Shown here: in pieces, positions 5,132 to 7,831 of the stretch | Layout: every line of letters starts with the position of its first letter | How positions within the stretch are numbered: position 1 is the stretch's first letter | From: CAZGLK01 sp964526375 | GTDB taxonomy: Bacteria > Patescibacteriota > Minisyncoccia > JACQLN01 | Length of the DNA: 7,831 nt | Direction: 5' to 3' | Assembly: GCA_964526375.1 (NCBI GenBank) | Contig: CAZGLK010000034.1 | Coordinates: 1 to 7,831, forward strand | Translations under genes and position numbers: made by a program | The notes under the pieces: generated by a model | Seen by the model: the letters and a program-made list of their open reading frames with translations, nothing else | Database searches by the model: none | What the model was told of the DNA's origin: nothing

Positions 5132-5158
5132 ATGTCTACTACGTCTACTATGTCTACT
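5132..5158 (+). repeat. 9-bp tandem repeat at the rplU 5' end
   Basis: ATGTCTACT, ACGTCTACT and ATGTCTACT are three head-to-tail units encoding MST-TST-MST. The repeat supplies two alternative in-frame ATG codons, so gain or loss of a unit would change the N-terminal tail without breaking the frame. Confidence 0.8.
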
Positions 5159-5485
5159 GCTTTTGCCATAATTAAAACCGGCGGGAAACAGTATAAGGTC
5201 AGCGAAGGCCAGAGAGTCAAGATTGAGAAACTACCCCATATCGGTGAAGGTAAGGCCGCATCCGACGCGGTGGTTTTTGATGATGTTTTAATGGTGGCCG
5301 AGGGTGATCGCATTGATATCGGTAGGCCCAGGGTTGAGGGGGCTAAGGTTACGGCTAAGGTGGTGAAACAGGGCCGGGCTCGTAAAATTATTATACTCAA
5401 ATACCGTCCCAAGAAAAGATATAAAAAGAAAATGGGCCATCGCCAGCCCTATACCGAAGTACAGATTGAGGAAATAATTGTGTAA
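5132..5485 (+). CDS. rplU: 50S ribosomal protein L21
   Basis: L21 binds 23S rRNA in the large ribosomal subunit. The family hallmarks are present: AFAIIKTGGKQYKV at the N-terminus, basic strands through the middle, and a C-terminal block ending KKRYKKKMGHRQPYTEVQI, the L21 signature region. I chose ATG 5132 (117 residues) because AGGGTGGT at 5119-5126 gives a usable ribosome binding site 5 bases away; GGAGG at 5108-5112 is too far from it. ATG 5150 (111 residues) is possible but has no site, and GTG 5114 lies against GGAGG. The chosen start adds about nine residues (MSTTSTMST) before the usual L21 beginning, encoded by a 9-bp tandem repeat. L27 (rpmA), the usual next gene, is absent; recR converges from the other side 92 bases on. 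The stop lies in a TGTAATT/TGTAATC repeat. Confidence 0.95.
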   Translation: MSTTSTMSTAFAIIKTGGKQYKVSEGQRVKIEKLPHIGEGKAASDAVVFDDVLMVAEGDRIDIGRPRVEGAKVTAKVVKQGRARKIIILKYRPKKRYKKKMGHRQPYTEVQIEEIIV

Positions 5486-5495
5486 TTTGTAATCA

Positions 5496-5519
5496 GCAGT
5501 CCGTCGGCCGACGGACTGC
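5496..5519. repeat. 24-bp perfect palindrome between rplU and recR
   Basis: Twelve bases on each side mirror around GGCC at the centre (left arm GCAGTCCGTCGG). It is preceded by GTAATCA (5489-5495), whose reverse complement TGATTAC occurs at 5537-5543. It could form a strong GC-rich hairpin 3' of rplU, and in reverse 3' of recR, but neither strand has a following U-tract. Confidence 0.8.
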
Positions 5520-5543
5520 GCAATTGAGTAATTACTTGATTAC

Positions 5544-5566
5544 GCCATCCGCCTAAGGCGGATGGC
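5544..5566. repeat. Hairpin, 10-bp stem and 3-base loop, 3' of recR
   Basis: GCCATCCGCC pairs perfectly with GGCGGATGGC around TAA. It is flanked by AATTGAG (5522-5528) and CTCAATT (5573-5579), an outer inverted repeat that reaches the recR stop codon. Together with the 24-bp palindrome it fills the convergent gap and may act as a two-way transcription barrier. The lack of a U-tract makes an intrinsic terminator uncertain. Confidence 0.75.
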
Positions 5567-5577
5567 TGGTTGCTCAA

Positions 5578-6186
5578 TTACTGCCTATTCTTAAGGGCGT
5601 TAATTAAAGTTTGCTCGTCGGTGTATTCAATCTCACTGCCGGTGGATAACCCCTGTCCCAGTCGGGTTATTTTTGTTTGGGGATATGAAGTTTGGATGAT
5701 CTTTTCCAGATAGAGCGCCGTGGCTTGGCCCTCGGTGGTGGCGTTGAGCGCCAGAATTACCTCTAGTTCGACACCGTTCTTCAGCCGTTCCAGCAGGCGG
5801 GCTGAATTTAAGTTTTGATTTTCAGGCTTGTCCAGCAGTGAAACGTGTCCTCCCAGAATATGATAACGGCCGCTGAAGGTTTTGGTTTTTTCTATGGCCA
5901 AAGCGTCGTGATCGCTGGCCACCACGCAGATTTTGCCAGGATCACGCGAGCCGTCGCGGCAGAATCGGCACAGCACTTCGCCGCCAGCGGACGGCTCAAA
6001 CAGCAAGCCACATTCCCGGCACTGGCCGATTATCTTTTTAAGGCCGGCGATGTCTTCGGCCATTGTTTTTAGTTCAGGCTCGCTCATGCGGCTTAAGCGC
6101 AAGGCAAACCGGGCGGCCTGGCGCGGCCCAATGCCGGGCAGTTTTTGGAAGTGGGCAATTAATTTTTGGATGGGAACGGGAAACAT
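5578..6186 (-). CDS. recR: Recombination mediator protein RecR
   Basis: RecR works with RecO (and RecF where present) to load RecA onto single-stranded DNA at gaps. The 202-residue length is typical. In order it has the helix-hairpin-helix LPGIGPRQAARFA (16-28), a four-cysteine zinc site (Cys56, Cys59, Cys73, Cys76), a Toprim domain starting ICVVASDHDALAIE (86-99), then GRYHILGGHVS, EVILALNATTEGQATALY (142-159) and a C-terminal ITRLGQGLSTGSEIEY segment. Compared with the E. coli protein as I recall it, the Toprim glutamate in VVES is alanine (Ala90) and EGEATA is EGQATA (Gln154). RecR is not a catalytic Toprim enzyme, so the protein may still work. The ATG start has no clear ribosome binding site. 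It follows dnaB on the same strand after a 96-base gap filled by an inverted repeat, and its stop codon lies in TCAATTACT. Confidence 0.95.
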   Translation of the reverse strand: MFPVPIQKLIAHFQKLPGIGPRQAARFALRLSRMSEPELKTMAEDIAGLKKIIGQCRECGLLFEPSAGGEVLCRFCRDGSRDPGKICVVASDHDALAIEKTKTFSGRYHILGGHVSLLDKPENQNLNSARLLERLKNGVELEVILALNATTEGQATALYLEKIIQTSYPQTKITRLGQGLSTGSEIEYTDEQTLINALKNRQ

Positions 6187-6193
6187 GTACTTT

Positions 6194-6287
6194 GATAAAA
6201 TAATCCGAAAAATCCTAATTTATCCTAATTATCCTAATAAATCATTCGGAGTATTCGGATAAATTTGTAGTTTGGGATTATTTTATC
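6194..6287. repeat. 94-base imperfect inverted repeat filling the dnaB-recR gap
   Basis: GATAAAATAATCC (6194-6206) is exactly reverse-complementary to 6275-6287, and AATTTATCC (6217-6225) to 6257-6265, with a one-base offset between the two pairs. The left half also holds three copies of ATCCTAAT (6212-6219, 6222-6229, 6231-6238). The right end runs through the dnaB stop codon (TTA on this strand, 6283-6285). The whole gap could fold into one long AU-rich hairpin in the dnaB-recR transcript. Confidence 0.75.
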
Positions 6288-7665
6288 CTTCCTGCATGTG
6301 CTTGGCCAGATTCTTAAATGACACTTCGTTGGGGTTAAAATACAATTCCACCTTGCCCACCGGGCCGTTGCGGTGTTTGGAGATGTGGATTTCGGCGATG
6401 TTCTTTTTTTCGGTGTTGGGCTTCTCACGGTCTTCGCGGTAAATAAACAATACCACATCGGCGTCTTGTTCAATACTGCCCGATTCCCGCAGGTCGGACA
6501 ATTTTGGTATCTGGGGACTGCGCGATTCCACGGCTCGGGAAAGCTGGGAAATGGCCAGCACCGGCACATTAAGCTCGCGCGCCAAATTTTTTAGAGAACG
6601 CGATATTTCGCTGATTTCCTGAACCCGATTGTCGGAGCCGCTGTTGCCTTCCATAAGTTGCAGGTAATCCACTACCACCAAGCCAAGGTTATGTTCAGCT
6701 TGCAGGCGCCGGGCCATGGTGCGCATTTGCACGACATTGCTGGAAGCGGCGTCGTCAATAAAAATTGGAGCTTCGGCCAGAACGCCCATGGCTTCTTGAA
6801 TTCGGGCAAAGTCGCTGTCTTCGCCGTCCATAGACAATCGGCCGGTGCGCAGACGCCACAAGTCCACGCCGGCTTCGGAGGCCAGGAGTCTGTCCACCAA
6901 TTGTTCTTTGGACATTTCTAAAGAGAAAATCCCCACCGCCGTTTTTTCTTTAACGGCGGCGTGGCGGACTATATCCATAGCCAGCGCTGTTTTACCCAAC
7001 GACGGCCGCGCCGCCAGAATAACCAAATCCGATTTCTGCAAGCCGGCCAGGTAATTATCCAGATCGGCAAAGCCGGTAGCCAGCCCCCGCAAGGCGCCAT
7101 CGCCGCGATGGAGCTTGTCTATGCGCTCAAAAGCGTCTTCCAGGGCCAATTTTATGGGCAGGAAATCTTGCTTTAGGGAACGCTCCGATATGGAAAGTAT
7201 TCTCTTTTCGGCCTCGTCCAGCAAAACGTCAACATCATCGCCCTCTTGCCAGCTCATTTTGGCAATTTCGTAGGAGGCCGCCAAAAGGTCGCGCAGAATT
7301 TTTTTGTGGCGAACTATTTTGCCGTAGTGAACCACATGGCTGGCCGTGGGCACGGTGTTAACCAGGCCGGTTAAGTAGCTGCTGCCGCCGCTGTTTTCCA
7401 GATCATTCGTTTCTTTTAGGCGATTGCTTAGGCTCAAAATATCAATTGGTTCGGATTTGCCGTAAAGATGCAGGGCGGCGGCGTAAACAATCTGGTGGGC
7501 GCGCTTGTAAAAATCTTCCGGACGCAGAACATCGGCTATTTTTATAATAGCGTCTTTATCTATCATCAGCGCGCCCAAAACCGACTCCTCGGCTTCCAGA
7601 GCTTGGGGCGGCAGTTTGTCGGCGGGAACATTGAAATCGGTTTTGGTGAGAGGAGAGAAGGCCAA
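6283..7665 (-). CDS. dnaB: Replicative DNA helicase DnaB
   Basis: DnaB is the hexameric helicase that unwinds DNA ahead of the replication fork. The 460-residue protein has the N-terminal DnaB domain (about 17-120, beginning LPPQALEAEESVLGALMID), a linker, and the RecA-like motor domain (about 190-455). The motor shows Walker A AARPSLGKT (218-226), FSLEMS (247-252), Walker B LVVVDYLQLM (329-338), SQLSR (373-377), a DLRESGSIEQDADVV segment (391-405) and SKHRNGPVG (429-437), the region carrying the arginine finger. Length and motif order are normal and no intein is present. The start is TTG at 7665, the only plausible one between an in-frame TAG and the conserved domain; no clear ribosome binding site precedes it. 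Heptamer repeats lie just upstream. recR follows and is probably co-transcribed. Confidence 0.96.
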   Translation of the reverse strand: MAFSPLTKTDFNVPADKLPPQALEAEESVLGALMIDKDAIIKIADVLRPEDFYKRAHQIVYAAALHLYGKSEPIDILSLSNRLKETNDLENSGGSSYLTGLVNTVPTASHVVHYGKIVRHKKILRDLLAASYEIAKMSWQEGDDVDVLLDEAEKRILSISERSLKQDFLPIKLALEDAFERIDKLHRGDGALRGLATGFADLDNYLAGLQKSDLVILAARPSLGKTALAMDIVRHAAVKEKTAVGIFSLEMSKEQLVDRLLASEAGVDLWRLRTGRLSMDGEDSDFARIQEAMGVLAEAPIFIDDAASSNVVQMRTMARRLQAEHNLGLVVVDYLQLMEGNSGSDNRVQEISEISRSLKNLARELNVPVLAISQLSRAVESRSPQIPKLSDLRESGSIEQDADVVLFIYREDREKPNTEKKNIAEIHISKHRNGPVGKVELYFNPNEVSFKNLAKHMQEG

Positions 7666-7672
7666 TGTCTTA

Positions 7673-7700
7673 AATTTCTAATTTCTAATATCTAATTTCT
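7673..7700. repeat. Four tandem heptamers upstream of dnaB
   Basis: On this strand the units are AATTTCT, AATTTCT, AATATCT and AATTTCT (7673-7700), followed by AAC. They begin 8 bases before the dnaB start codon in dnaB orientation, so they lie in its leader or promoter region. Similar short AT-rich tandem units occur at other gene junctions in the window, though with different sequences. Confidence 0.8.
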
Positions 7701-7733
7701 AACAAAATACCCAGAGATGGTTTCAAAACTCAT
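7692..7733 (-). other. 13-codon frame or gene remnant upstream of dnaB
   Basis: Reading toward dnaB, an ATG opens MSFETISGYFVRN and stops at a TAG inside the heptamer array. The same frame stays open upstream as DEIAAE and a few more codons until a TGA. The composition looks like a protein C-terminus and not like random AT-rich DNA. It could be a decayed gene end, a leader peptide, or a dispersed repeat that happens to be open. There is no ribosome binding site. Confidence that it is translated is low. Confidence 0.2.
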
Positions 7734-7780
7734 TTCTGCTGCAATTTCATCTTTTCGGCTGCGACTTCGTCAGGCTTCGC

Positions 7781-7811
7781 AAAAAGGCTTTCGCCGTAAT
7801 TCTATTACGGC
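7781..7811 (-). terminator. Hairpin with U-run, possible terminator of an upstream gene
   Basis: On the minus strand GCCGTAAT (7811-7804) pairs with ATTACGGC (7800-7793) around a three-base loop, followed by GAAAGCC and five T residues (7785-7781). The frame ending at TAA (7807-7805) reads RRVKRIEP from the window edge and would place a stop codon inside the stem, so this may be the 3' end of a gene that lies beyond the window. The spacing from stem to U-run is longer than usual, which lowers confidence. Confidence 0.35.
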
Positions 7812-7831
7812 TCAATCCTTTTTACTCGCCT

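Noticed and set aside
7805..7831. Partial gene ending RRVKRIEP on the minus strand
   Set aside because: Eight codons are too few to assign a gene; mentioned only as context for the hairpin.

Overview
The window looks like chromosomal DNA from a Candidate Phyla Radiation (Patescibacteria, Parcubacteria-like) bacterium. This is an inference from a stand-alone wHTH/Cas2-fold (PaaX C-terminal-like) gene, weak or absent Shine-Dalgarno sites at most starts, TTG/GTG starts, short AT-rich heptamer and octamer repeats between genes, and the style of the P-type ATPase. TGA ends three of the genes (rmuC, the Cas2-like gene and the small membrane gene), so the code is the standard bacterial one and not the UGA=Gly code of Gracilibacteria.

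Layout. Plus strand: a P-type cation ATPase (27-2543) whose start lies at or before the window edge and which seems to need a frameshift near base 45; rmuC (2624-3673); a palindrome-rich region; a wHTH/Cas2-like gene (3963-4511); a 310-base gap; a two-helix membrane micro-protein (4822-5040) with a textbook ribosome binding site and a strong terminator; and rplU, ribosomal protein L21 (5132-5485). Minus strand, convergent with rplU: dnaB, replicative helicase (6283-7665), followed downstream by recR (5578-6186). The last 166 bases lie upstream of dnaB and hold heptamer repeats, a peptide-like reading frame remnant and a hairpin.

The genes cover ion transport, recombination and repair (RmuC, RecR), replication (DnaB) and translation (L21). 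They do not form one pathway. dnaB and recR are a plausible co-transcribed pair.

The most unusual region is 3779-4702. Three long zero-loop palindromes (42, 38 and 40 bp) share the core TCCAGCGATCGCTGGA, but their outer arms differ and stay self-complementary. The second and third bracket the Cas2-like gene, and the match continues past the palindromes on both sides (GA/TC outside, ATACCTA/TAGGTAT inside). Together they form 51-base inverted terminal repeats (47 of 51 positions pair) around a 796-bp unit holding a single gene. This looks like a small palindrome-bounded element with a Cas2-fold protein, loosely comparable in layout to REP/RAYT systems. Its mobility is inference.

A second theme is that short repeats or hairpins overlap the stop codons of the ATPase, rplU, recR and dnaB.
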